Positions 1 through 7,529 of a DNA stretch of 64,000 nucleotides are shown one piece after another (the first letter of the stretch is position 1; each line of letters opens with the position of its first letter). The notes under the pieces were generated by a model. The model saw only the letters and a program-made list of their open reading frames with translations. It was not told where the DNA came from and ran no database searches. Origin of the DNA: Flavobacterium tagetis (GTDB lineage Bacteria; Bacteroidota; Bacteroidia; Flavobacteriales; Flavobacteriaceae). The DNA lies in assembly GCF_016735615.1 (NCBI RefSeq), contig NZ_JAERSF010000004.1, forward strand, positions 1 through 64,000, read 5' to 3'. The position numbers were made by a program, and so were the translations under genes.

Positions 1-21
1 TATGTCGTCGCCTTTCTTTTG

Positions 22-50
22 AAAACCCTATCCAATTCGGATGGGGTTTT
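22..50 (+). terminator. Rho-independent terminator of a gene upstream of the window
   Basis: A 12-bp stem (AAAACCCTATCC pairing with GGATGGGGTTTT through one G-U pair) with loop AATTC is followed by CTGTTTTT. It probably ends a plus-strand gene lying before the window. Confidence 0.75.
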
Positions 51-77
51 CTGTTTTTATATGATTTTGGAAAAAGC

Positions 78-206
78 TGTCTCAGCCAGCCGCGTTAGTG
101 ATGGAAGCGGCATCCTTTTGCGGAGTATGCAGGGCTTCTCTTCCCCGCAGACATCCAACCGCAAAAGATACAGCGGACAGCACGGCCCAGAGGGAAACGC
201 CAAAGA
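78..206. repeat. Structured intergenic repeat, Flavobacterium type
   Basis: The segment is GC-richer than its surroundings and folds on itself: ATCCTTTTGCGG (about 108-120) pairs with CCGCAAAAGAT (about 169-180), and a GATGGAAGCGGC motif is balanced by GCGGACAGCACGGCC at the far end. The same layout (AGCC...GATGGAAG... to ...CAGC..GG) recurs on the other strand at about 49068-49207. An open frame through it is fortuitous. From memory, similar elements follow genes in many flavobacterial genomes; their function is unknown to me. Confidence 0.55.
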
Positions 207-372
207 AATAAAACTATTTATTCTTGTAGTTGATTTTTGTCTTTTAATTTACATTAATTTTTAGTTTACAAGTAACTTCGTCAGTTTTTTATTAATAGTT
301 CTTTAAAACTATTGTAATAAGCTAAAAATTGCAGTTTCTCGATCGAGTTTAGTTTTTGTATTAATTTCGTTT

Positions 373-380
373 TAAATTTG
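373..380 (+). promoter_or_regulatory. Bacteroidetes -7 box upstream of the Crp-type regulator
   Basis: TAAATTTG matches TAnnTTTG and lies 22 bases before the ATG at 403. The nearest upstream TTG (356-358) is only 14 bases away, short of the usual spacing, so only the -7 element is supported. Confidence 0.4.
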
Positions 381-402
381 ATCTATCATGAAAATAAAAT
401 AA

Positions 403-966
403 ATGGAAGAGCTAATTCAGATTATAAATAGTTTTCAAGAATTAGATGTGGAAACAGAGGTTGCTATAAAAAGGAGTTTTATCAAAGAAACTTTTCGAAA
501 AGATCAATTTATTATAGTTGAAGGAAAGATTTGTAACAAAATCTATTTTATAAAATCAGGAGCGGTTCGAAGGTTTTGCATCGAAGATGGGGCAGAAGTT
601 ACGAAGTGGATTTACACAGAGAATCAATTTGTAACTTCAATGAGCAGTTTTTTTGAGCAAAAACCATCTTACGAGAATTTTCAAACTTGCGAGGATACAA
701 TTGTATATTCTCTGTCTTATTCAGCTGAGCAGGTTTTATTAGAATATCCGTTATTTGTAAAGTTTCACATTAAGCAACTTCGATATTATCTTTCTAATAT
801 AAATGAATTTAATCACTTATTTCGATTAATGACTGCAGAGAAAAAGTACTTATTGCTTTTAGAATCATTTCCCCAAATTATTAAAAAGGCCAAATTAAAG
901 CACATTGCATCATTAATTGGTGTAAGTCAAGAAACTTTAAGTAGAATTCGAGCATCAATTATTTGA
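403..966 (+). CDS. Crp/Fnr-family transcriptional regulator
   Basis: A 187-residue protein with the Crp layout: a cyclic-nucleotide-binding-like beta-roll (about residues 20-115, including IIVEGKICNKIYFIKSGAVR), a dimerisation helix, and a short C-terminal helix-turn-helix at about 164-183 (KLKHIASLIGVSQETLSRIR). The family normally binds a small effector and acts at promoters as a dimer. In Bacteroidota many members lack residues for classical cAMP binding, and the ligand here cannot be read from the sequence. It precedes a stand-alone lpxA-like gene by 63 bases on the same strand, so it may regulate or be co-transcribed with it; that link is inference. Confidence 0.85.
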   Translation: MEELIQIINSFQELDVETEVAIKRSFIKETFRKDQFIIVEGKICNKIYFIKSGAVRRFCIEDGAEVTKWIYTENQFVTSMSSFFEQKPSYENFQTCEDTIVYSLSYSAEQVLLEYPLFVKFHIKQLRYYLSNINEFNHLFRLMTAEKKYLLLLESFPQIIKKAKLKHIASLIGVSQETLSRIRASII

Positions 967-1029
967 TATTACATCAATAAAAAGTATTTAAAGTTTTTCA
1001 ATTTTTGTATCTAATTAAAATTATAGGAA

Positions 1030-1803
1030 TTGAAAAATACTTTTATTCATAATAATGCTTTTCTTGGAGATAATGTTTATATAGGAAATGGTGTAACGAT
1101 TGAACACGATGTTATTATTGGTAGTAATACCCAAATAGGAAACAATGTCACGATTCTAAGTGGGTCAAGGATTGGAGAAAATTGTCAGATTCATTCAAAT
1201 GCAGTTTTGGGCGGTTTGCCACAGGATTTGAAATATAAGGGTGAATATACTCTCTTAGAAATTGGGGATAGCAATATAATTAGAGAATTTGTAACAATTA
1301 ATAAAGGGACAGTTTCTAAAGGAAAAACTTGTATTGGCAATTCTAATCTCATTATGTCTAATGCTCATATTGGCCATGATTGTACAATTGGCAATAATTG
1401 TATTATAGGTTTTAGTGTTGGAATGGCTGGTGAAGTATGTGTTGAAGATTGGGTAAATATAAGCGGATTGACTGCAATACACCAATTTTCGATTATAGGT
1501 GAACATGCAATGATTAGCGGTTTGAGTCGAGTAGTTAAGGATGTTCCACCTTACATTGTTGCGGCTCATGAGCCTTTGAGGTTTTCAGGGGTAAATACTA
1601 TTGGCTTAAAAAGAAGAGGGTTTGACTCTCGCAAAATTGATGAGCTTCGATCAATTTATAGGATTTTATTTCAAGAGAAGAGAAATACTAAATTTGCTTT
1701 AGAATTAATTGAAGAAACGTTTGAAGATACTGATGAAAAGATCAAGATTTTAAATTTTGTTCGTCAATCTAAAAGAGGAATTATTAAAGGTCTTGAATTT
1801 TAA
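1030..1803 (+). CDS. LpxA-like acyl-[ACP]--UDP-N-acetylglucosamine O-acyltransferase (stand-alone paralog)
   Basis: A 257-residue left-handed beta-helix protein with hexapeptide repeats through about residue 190 and a helical C-terminus, as in LpxA, the first enzyme of lipid A synthesis in the cytoplasm. The catalytic region is intact: NAHIGHDC with His113 and His116, matching the His122/His125 pair of E. coli LpxA. The start is TTG, chosen because the beta-helix begins there and no ATG is suitably placed. In Bacteroidota the housekeeping lpxA usually sits next to the lpxC-fabZ fusion; here no other lipid A gene is nearby, so this is probably a second copy with a specialised substrate. A related sugar O- or N-acyltransferase is the alternative. 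Confidence 0.8.
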   Translation: MKNTFIHNNAFLGDNVYIGNGVTIEHDVIIGSNTQIGNNVTILSGSRIGENCQIHSNAVLGGLPQDLKYKGEYTLLEIGDSNIIREFVTINKGTVSKGKTCIGNSNLIMSNAHIGHDCTIGNNCIIGFSVGMAGEVCVEDWVNISGLTAIHQFSIIGEHAMISGLSRVVKDVPPYIVAAHEPLRFSGVNTIGLKRRGFDSRKIDELRSIYRILFQEKRNTKFALELIEETFEDTDEKIKILNFVRQSKRGIIKGLEF

Positions 1804-1849
1804 ATATATAAAAACACTAAATTTATATGTTTAATAAATAAACCCATCA

Positions 1850-2443
1850 ATGACAAAATATAGTACAAATTCTAAGGTTGACTTTTATTTTGAAAAGGCA
1901 GAAAAGTGGAAGGACGAAATCGAACAAATGAGAGAAATTGTTTTAGACTGTCATTTGTCTGAAGAATTGAAATGGGGATCTCCTTGTTATACTTTCGAAA
2001 AGGCTAATATTGTTTTAATTCATTATTTTAAAGAATATTGTGCTTTTTTATTTTTCAAAGGTGCTTTAATGAAAGATCCCGATAATGTTTTGATTCAGCA
2101 GTCAGATAATGTTCAGGCGGCTCGTCAAGTGCGATTTACTAATGTTGAAGATGTTTTAGCTAAAAAGGAAATTCTGAAAAAGTATATTTTTGAAGCTGCT
2201 GAAATTGAGAAATCTGGGCAAAAAGTAGAACTGAAAAAAGTTTCTGAATTTGAAATTGCTGAAGAACTTCAGAATAAATTTGATTCTGATGTCGATTTTA
2301 AGAGAGCTTTTTACGCTTTAACTCCTGGAAGACAGCGAGCATATTTACTTCATTTTTCTCAACCTAAACAATCTAAAACCAGAGAAGCTAGAGTAGAGAA
2401 AAATATTTCGAGAATTTTGGACGGGAAAGGATTGAACGATTAA
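1850..2443 (+). CDS. YdeI/OmpD-associated family protein with DUF1801 domain
   Basis: A 197-residue cytoplasmic protein. The N-terminal part (about 10-110) has the DUF1801 fold signature, with the LKWGSPCY motif at about 40-47 and FFKGALMKDP at about 68-77. The C-terminal part holds the helical YdeI region with LTPGRQRAYLLHFSQPKQSKTREAR, a basic segment typical of the family. Homologs in other bacteria have been linked to general stress or antimicrobial-peptide responses, but no molecular activity is established. It follows the LpxA-like gene by 46 bases in the same direction and ends just before a strong terminator, so the two may share a transcript. Confidence 0.85.
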   Translation: MTKYSTNSKVDFYFEKAEKWKDEIEQMREIVLDCHLSEELKWGSPCYTFEKANIVLIHYFKEYCAFLFFKGALMKDPDNVLIQQSDNVQAARQVRFTNVEDVLAKKEILKKYIFEAAEIEKSGQKVELKKVSEFEIAEELQNKFDSDVDFKRAFYALTPGRQRAYLLHFSQPKQSKTREARVEKNISRILDGKGLND

Positions 2444-2461
2444 GGAAATATTGATAGAAAG

Positions 2462-2490
2462 AAAAACTCCTTTGAATAAAAGGAGTTTTT
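2462..2490. terminator. Bidirectional terminator between convergent genes
   Basis: AAAAACTCCTTT (2462-2473) pairs perfectly with AAAGGAGTTTTT (2479-2490), loop GAATA. It can end the YdeI-like gene on the plus strand and the EamA gene on the minus strand. Confidence 0.85.
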
Positions 2491-2503
2491 TGTTTTTATA
2501 GTT

Positions 2504-3394
2504 CTAAGAAATTTGCTGTTGAATGGTATTTTTCTTTCTAATAGAAATGATAGATTGAAATAAAACTGAAGTCATCACTAAACTTATTCCAATATAAAAA
2601 GAGAAATTGACCGATTGCCCTTCATTAAAAAATAAAAAGGCTAATATTATCGAATAAATTGGCTCTAAGTTGAATGTTAGATTTATAGTAAACGCAGGAA
2701 TCTTTTTGAGTGATTCTGCAAACATTACATAAAGAGCAACCGTACAGCATGAAGCTAAAATCAATAAATAGAAAATGTCTTTTAAACTTGGAATGAAGAT
2801 CTGCTCTGGAAAATTATAAAAATAAAATGGCAGAGCAAGTCCTAATACTAAAGTTCCGCCGAGCATCTGATAAAAATTAATGAGTTTGCTATCGTAAAAT
2901 TGTACCAGTCTTTCATTGTAAATAGTATACAAGGCTGCAAATGCTGAAGAAATTACTCCAAGTAAAATTCCAAGTTGGTAAGAAGAATCAAAATGGAAAA
3001 TTAGACTTATTCCTAATAAGGTGAGCATGCTTAGTAAAACTTGAGCTAGATTAAATTTCTTTTTATTGAGAATTGGTTCAAAAAAAGCAGTAAAAAAGCT
3101 AGTCAGGCAGTAACAAACCACACCAATTGATATGTTAGAATATTTAATGCTGGCATAAAAGAAAATCCAGTGTATAGTAATCAATACTCCAGCCTTAGAG
3201 ATTTTTAGCGCTTCAGAAAATGACTTCAGCATTTTCAGGTTGTATATTTTTAGAATAAAAAATAGAATAATCGAGGCAAAGAATACTCTATACCAAACTA
3301 AAGTGATTTCGTTAAGAGAAATAAGTTTTCCGAAAACGCCAGTAAAACCAGCAAGTAAAACTGCGGAATGCAGTATCAAATAAGACTTTTTCAT
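2504..3394 (-). CDS. EamA/DMT-superfamily transporter
   Basis: A 296-residue, strongly hydrophobic protein with about ten predicted membrane segments arranged as two EamA repeats, the architecture of drug/metabolite exporters of the inner membrane (RhaT/YdcZ-type). The second repeat contains the typical PAFTINLTFNLEPIYSIILA stretch, equivalent to the conserved 'l.Pv.a.l.a.l.l.E' region. The substrate cannot be predicted; relatives export amino acids, metabolites or drugs. The gene stands alone on the minus strand, ending at the bidirectional terminator at 2462-2490. Its upstream region carries three hairpins, described separately. Confidence 0.85.
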   Translation of the reverse strand: MKKSYLILHSAVLLAGFTGVFGKLISLNEITLVWYRVFFASIILFFILKIYNLKMLKSFSEALKISKAGVLITIHWIFFYASIKYSNISIGVVCYCLTSFFTAFFEPILNKKKFNLAQVLLSMLTLLGISLIFHFDSSYQLGILLGVISSAFAALYTIYNERLVQFYDSKLINFYQMLGGTLVLGLALPFYFYNFPEQIFIPSLKDIFYLLILASCCTVALYVMFAESLKKIPAFTINLTFNLEPIYSIILAFLFFNEGQSVNFSFYIGISLVMTSVLFQSIISIRKKNTIQQQIS

Positions 3395-3738
3395 AAGAAG
3401 TTGTCTATCCTTTTTTGAAGGATATATTTTGAATATTAATAATGTAATTGAGGTAAAGACACAAGAAATCGGACTGAAGATTCAGTCAAGTGTCAATACT
3501 AAAGAAGAGTATTAATATTTATGGAGGAGGAAGACAACCTTTAAAACTCATGATAAATTTGATTTTTAGCAAAATTAGGAAAAAAGCATTCTGTGAAAAA
3601 ACGTAAAAAGTTATTTAAATGTGAAACTTCAAACATTTTAACAGTTGAATCTAATAAATCTGATTTTGATTTGAATATTTATTTGTAGAACTTGCAACGT
3701 CACCAAATTACCTAATTTATTAAGTATACTACAATCTA
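3395..3738. other. Intergenic region with three small hairpins between divergent genes
   Basis: No gene is supported here. Three perfect small stems lie on the transporter side: TATCCTT/AAGGATA (3406-3424), GACTGAA/TTCAGTC (3472-3487) and AATACT/AGTATT (3495-3513). They would fall in a long leader of the minus-strand transporter if transcription starts beyond about 3515. No known riboswitch was recognised, and no perfect TAnnTTTG box was found for either divergent gene. Confidence 0.5.
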
Positions 3739-4833
3739 ATGAGTACAAGCCAATCAACTACAGCAGTTCTTGAAACAAAACAGCATTTTGAAATTTTAGA
3801 CGGATTAAGAGGTATCGCAGCTTTTGCTGTTGTTGTGTTTCATTTTATGGAATGGATTTTTACCGATCCGAGTCAAAATTTTATTGGACACGGATTTCTA
3901 GCGGTTGATTTTTTCTTTTGTCTTTCGGGATTTGTAATCGGATATGCTTATGATGATCGTATTGCAAAAATGGGGCTTCGTAATTTTTTTATATCTAGAA
4001 TTATAAGGCTACATCCGTTGGTTATTGCAGGATCAATATTAGGATTGCTAGCGTTTTTATTTGATCCTTTTGGAGGTCATTTGGAATTATACAGCACAGG
4101 AAAAATTATTTTGACATTTATCTGTTCTATATTTTTAATTCCGTTTCCGGTTATTGCTGATCGTGGTTTCAATTTATTTAGTTTTAATGCGCCAGCATGG
4201 TCATTGTTTTGGGAATATATTGCCAATATCGTTTATGCATTTTTCCTTTACCGAATTGCCAGAAGTTTTTTATTGCTACTAACTATAGTGGCTGCAATTG
4301 CGATCTGTTATGTCGGGTATAATTCTGGTAATTTGTTAGGAGGTTGGAGTGGTCCAACTTTTTGGGATGGATGTGCGAGAATTTCGTATTCTTTTTTAGC
4401 AGGATTGCTTATTTATAGATCCAACTGGATTATTAAAAACAAGCTTGGTTTTGGCGGATTAACTATTTTATTGCTACTGGCTTTTATTATGCCGTCATCT
4501 AAATACAATTGGATTTCAGAACCTTTGATTGTATTGCTATATTTTCCGTTGCTAATTTCTTTAGGAGCAGGTGCTGTCTTAAAACCTGGATTAAAAAAAG
4601 CATGCATCTTTTCTGGCCAAATATCTTATCCGCTTTATATGACGCATTATGCGGTTTTATGGATGTTTGGAAATTATTATACCAATTATAAACCAGATAC
4701 AACGCAATTGACTTTGATTATAGTAACTTCTGTGATTCTGTTGGTTGGATTTGCATATTTAGTAATGGTGGTTTATGATATTCCATTTAGAAATTATTTG
4801 AATAATAAAAGAAAGCAAAAACTTGTAAGATAA
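3739..4833 (+). CDS. Acyltransferase family 3 (OafA/NodX-type) membrane protein
   Basis: A 364-residue integral membrane protein of the acyltransferase-3 family, which O-acylates cell-surface glycans such as O-antigen. It opens with the family signature FEILDGLRGIAAFAVVVFHF at about residues 18-37, containing the conserved Arg and His thought to be catalytic. This is followed by FFLSGFVIGYAY-type residues (about 59-73), ISRIIRLHPL (about 85-94) and some ten membrane segments ending in a GF.YLVMVVYDIPFRNYL tail. No separate SGNH domain is fused. It is monocistronic or leads the small secreted-protein gene that begins 21 bases downstream. The acceptor is unknown. Confidence 0.88.
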   Translation: MSTSQSTTAVLETKQHFEILDGLRGIAAFAVVVFHFMEWIFTDPSQNFIGHGFLAVDFFFCLSGFVIGYAYDDRIAKMGLRNFFISRIIRLHPLVIAGSILGLLAFLFDPFGGHLELYSTGKIILTFICSIFLIPFPVIADRGFNLFSFNAPAWSLFWEYIANIVYAFFLYRIARSFLLLLTIVAAIAICYVGYNSGNLLGGWSGPTFWDGCARISYSFLAGLLIYRSNWIIKNKLGFGGLTILLLLAFIMPSSKYNWISEPLIVLLYFPLLISLGAGAVLKPGLKKACIFSGQISYPLYMTHYAVLWMFGNYYTNYKPDTTQLTLIIVTSVILLVGFAYLVMVVYDIPFRNYLNNKRKQKLVR

Positions 4834-4854
4834 AATTCTAAAAAATAATGAATT

Positions 4855-5289
4855 ATGAGTTTGATAAAAAAGAATCTACTATCATTTGTTTTATTTTTTA
4901 TATTATTTCAAAATATTGAGGCAAAAGATATAGAGATTACGAGTCATAATTGTAAAGAAAAAGAAGTTAATCAAAGAATTGAATTTAAGTCAAGATATAA
5001 ATATTTCTTCTTTAGAAGAACTAATCATAAAAAGGTTAAACGGATTGATGAGATTATAGATGAAAATGGAAAAATATTAATAAAAGCTATAATGAAATCA
5101 ACTGAAAGAGGTGATGAGTATCTGTTTCAAAAATTCCATAGATTATTAATTACCGATAAAGAGATACACGAGGTTACTTGCGTTGTAGGCAAAGAATCGG
5201 GAAAAGTGATAGTTTATAATTTTTGCGGTGAAAAGATAAAAGAGTTTAGTTTAAAGTCTGAAGAATTATTCGAAAAGTATAAGTTTTAA
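4855..5289 (+). CDS. Hypothetical secreted protein
   Basis: A 144-residue protein that I do not recognise. The first 23 residues form a clear signal peptide (MSLIKKNLLSFVLFFILF.., cleavage likely after NIEA), so the mature protein is probably periplasmic or exported. The mature part is lysine-rich, with three cysteines (in SHNCKEK, VTCVVG and NFCGEK) that could form a disulfide. It begins 21 bases after the acyltransferase stop, on the same strand, suggesting co-transcription. No catalytic motif is visible. Confidence 0.6.
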   Translation: MSLIKKNLLSFVLFFILFQNIEAKDIEITSHNCKEKEVNQRIEFKSRYKYFFFRRTNHKKVKRIDEIIDENGKILIKAIMKSTERGDEYLFQKFHRLLITDKEIHEVTCVVGKESGKVIVYNFCGEKIKEFSLKSEELFEKYKF

Positions 5290-5309
5290 TGCTTGAAAAT
5301 GTAAAACTA

Positions 5310-5339
5310 AAAAACTATCCGAAAAATTAGGCAGTTTTT
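5310..5339. terminator. Weak terminator-like hairpin between convergent genes
   Basis: AAAAACTATCC (5310-5320) and GGCAGTTTTT (5330-5339) form an imperfect stem with A- and T-rich flanks, placed between convergent genes ending at 5289 and 5357. Confidence 0.45.
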
Positions 5340-5356
5340 GGGTTTCATATGCTCTT

Positions 5357-5920
5357 TTATAAATTATCTTTAATTCGTTTTGTTATTTCTTCAATTGTTC
5401 CCATTCCGTCAAAAGTCAAAACTTTAATCTTTGTCTTCATATATTCTATTGCAGGTCTGGTAGAATTTTCAAAAACTTTAATTCTTTTAAGATGAATATT
5501 AGCATCTTTATCATCTTTTCTGTTAGAAGTTTCTGCTCTTTTCTTTGCTCTTTTTAGAAGTTCTTCTTTCGGAACATCAATATTAATTACTTTTCCAATT
5601 TCCAGATTTTTAGATTTTACAAGTTCCAGTAAATCATTTACCTGTGGTTCGGTTCTTGGATAGCCATCTAAAATTATTCCTTTTGAGGTTAAGTTTTCGT
5701 CCAATATTTTACTGAAAAGATCTTTCATAATAGAATCAGGAACCAAATCTCCTTTTTCTTCATATTGAGACATTATTTTTCCGATTTCTGTTTCATTTTG
5801 TTTTTCCAAACGGCATCTGTCTCCAGTCGAAATATGCTCAAATTTGAGTTCATCTTTTAAAATTTCACATTGTGTACCTTTTCCAGAATACGGAGGGCCT
5901 GTTATTATTAATATTTCCAT
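5357..5920 (-). CDS. Adenylate kinase-like nucleoside monophosphate kinase (divergent second copy)
   Basis: A 187-residue P-loop NMP kinase. The P-loop GPPYSGKGT is at residues 8-16, the NMP-binding STGDRCR at about 31-37, and DGYPRT at about 85-90. A short LID without a zinc finger carries RAETSNRKDD, in place of the RGKTSGRSDD of the housekeeping adk in this window (48490-49062). The arginines expected for phosphoryl transfer (R in YPRT, R in the LID) are present. It should interconvert ATP, a nucleoside monophosphate and ADP in the cytoplasm, but the sequence has drifted and it sits alone among accessory genes, so the preferred monophosphate may differ. Nearby genes give no pathway link. 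Confidence 0.8.
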   Translation of the reverse strand: MEILIITGPPYSGKGTQCEILKDELKFEHISTGDRCRLEKQNETEIGKIMSQYEEKGDLVPDSIMKDLFSKILDENLTSKGIILDGYPRTEPQVNDLLELVKSKNLEIGKVINIDVPKEELLKRAKKRAETSNRKDDKDANIHLKRIKVFENSTRPAIEYMKTKIKVLTFDGMGTIEEITKRIKDNL

Positions 5921-6039
5921 TTTATTTATAATGTTTTTAATTCTATGTCAATCTTCAAGATTGTCAATGATTTCTTCTTTTTGGCAAGAGTAACGAATTT
6001 ACGAGAAAAACTAAAGATTCTTTCAAGACCTAAAAAATA

Positions 6040-6070
6040 AAAAACTCCATTTTTATAAAATGGAGTTTTT
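6040..6070 (-). terminator. Terminator of the 6088-7215 gene
   Basis: AAAAACTCCATTTT (6040-6053) pairs perfectly with AAAATGGAGTTTTT (6057-6070). It lies just past the minus-strand stop at 6088, with an A-rich plus strand that gives a U-tract. Confidence 0.85.
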
Positions 6071-6087
6071 TATTCAAAAATTTGCAA

Positions 6088-7215
6088 TTACTGTAAACTA
6101 CACCATTTGATTAGCTCAGGATATAACTGATCGATTTTCTTTTTCTTGTTTTTATTTCTAATATTTTTCAATTCTTCATTAAATTCTTTCATTTTAATAA
6201 AACCCCTGTCAATCATTACCGCATTTACCTCATTGTTGATTTCGGTAAGTAGCTTTGGGTCATTTTTGTATATTTCTTCAGCATATAATATAAAAGCACC
6301 GTAAGTCATATATTCATTAAAAACTTTAAAACCATCAGGATAATATTCAATTCCATACGCTTTTGTATTGACCCATTTTTCCCTGTCTTTCAATGCAATG
6401 TTTAATTCTTCCTTATGTTTTACACTCGGCTTTTCGACATAATTGTGATCAATTTCAGTAAACATGCTTCTTGTATTAAAAGCTTCACTATTTTTTTCTG
6501 ATCGCCCTTCTACTTTTTGTATAGTAGGCAAAACCATTTCTATAAGATGAAAATTGTTGTTTTCGTAGCCTCCAGTATAATTAAGGCCATTTATTAATGC
6601 AGAAGTGTAGACAATATAACTATCGATTTTTGTGTCGAAGTTCTTTTCTAACCAATTCCATTGTTTGCGAAGATTTGAATATTTCTCATAATCAGAAATT
6701 ATCTTGTCATAAAAAGCTTTTTCAGAATTATAGAATTCACTAAAATGAGATTTTTTGGCAAAATCTTCGATTTCTTTTTTATAAGTCGTAATCGGATTTA
6801 CTTCAATTTTAACATTAGCTACTTTATTGGCAGGTAAAATGTAGGCATTGTTTGGGATAAGAACATCATTTTTTAAAAAATAGGTTTGAGCATTTCCAGT
6901 AAAGAAAATATACTCAAGCGGATTTTTCATTAAAAGAGAATTCATCGTTTTGATGATTTCTTCCTCTTTATAAGGCTTGAAGTGTTTGAGAACTCGTTGG
7001 TAATAATCACCTTTTTGTTCAAACATATCGTCGTTTTCTAAACCAAAATCAGTAATAGCCAACATGATTGTTAGAAGCTCTTTTACTTCGTTGATTTCAA
7101 CAGTAGATTTCCCTTGATTTTCTTTTTTGAATTCTTCTGTGAAATTTACTTTTTCTTGAGCGAATGCTGTAATAGATAAAATTAAAAAGAAGGCAGATAA
7201 AAATTTTGTTTTCAT
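6088..7215 (-). CDS. Hypothetical secreted protein
   Basis: A 375-residue protein of unknown function. Residues 1-19 form a signal peptide (MKTKFLSAFFLILSITAFAQ, cleavage before EKVN), predicting export to the periplasm or surface. The mature protein is rich in Lys, Glu, Asn and aromatic residues, is mostly helical by eye, and has no recognised active-site motif or membrane anchor. It is a single-gene unit with its own terminator. An operator-like dyad, CTTTTGAT-N7-ATCAAAAG (7254-7276), lies about 40 bases upstream of the start. Confidence 0.65.
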   Translation of the reverse strand: MKTKFLSAFFLILSITAFAQEKVNFTEEFKKENQGKSTVEINEVKELLTIMLAITDFGLENDDMFEQKGDYYQRVLKHFKPYKEEEIIKTMNSLLMKNPLEYIFFTGNAQTYFLKNDVLIPNNAYILPANKVANVKIEVNPITTYKKEIEDFAKKSHFSEFYNSEKAFYDKIISDYEKYSNLRKQWNWLEKNFDTKIDSYIVYTSALINGLNYTGGYENNNFHLIEMVLPTIQKVEGRSEKNSEAFNTRSMFTEIDHNYVEKPSVKHKEELNIALKDREKWVNTKAYGIEYYPDGFKVFNEYMTYGAFILYAEEIYKNDPKLLTEINNEVNAVMIDRGFIKMKEFNEELKNIRNKNKKKKIDQLYPELIKWCSLQ

Positions 7216-7529
7216 AAAATGGTATTTGTTTTTTTGGGTTCAATTAATTCAAACTTTTGATGATATTAATCAAAAGAATAAAAAATTAGTGTTGTAAATG
7301 TCTTATAAAAACTAGTGTAATTCAATATGTTTTTTGTGTTTTTGATGTGGGATTTGTAAGTTTTTGATTTCTAGTAGTTTTGTTTGTTTCTTCGAAAAAT
7401 GGATTCAGTAATTTTCAAAATAAAAGACAATTCATCTGCTGGAAATGACAATTCGGTCAATAAAAATTGAATGTTGTATTGAATAAAAATACTTTTACAT
7501 CAAAATCAAAACAACCATAATCCATAACC
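7216..7529. other. Divergent intergenic region with an operator-like dyad
   Basis: No gene is visible. CTTTTGAT (7254-7261) and ATCAAAAG (7269-7276) form a perfect 8-7-8 inverted repeat upstream of the minus-strand secreted protein. No perfect TAnnTTTG box was found for either divergent gene; TACTTTTA near 7489-7496 is one base off. Confidence 0.4.

Noticed and set aside
19..264. Open frame of 81 codons at the left edge
   Set aside because: It runs through a terminator hairpin and a palindromic repeat, has no domain signal, and starts inside the terminator.
1255..1569. 104-codon frame antisense to the LpxA-like gene
   Set aside because: The hexapeptide repeats of LpxA create long open frames on the other strand; the translation looks random.
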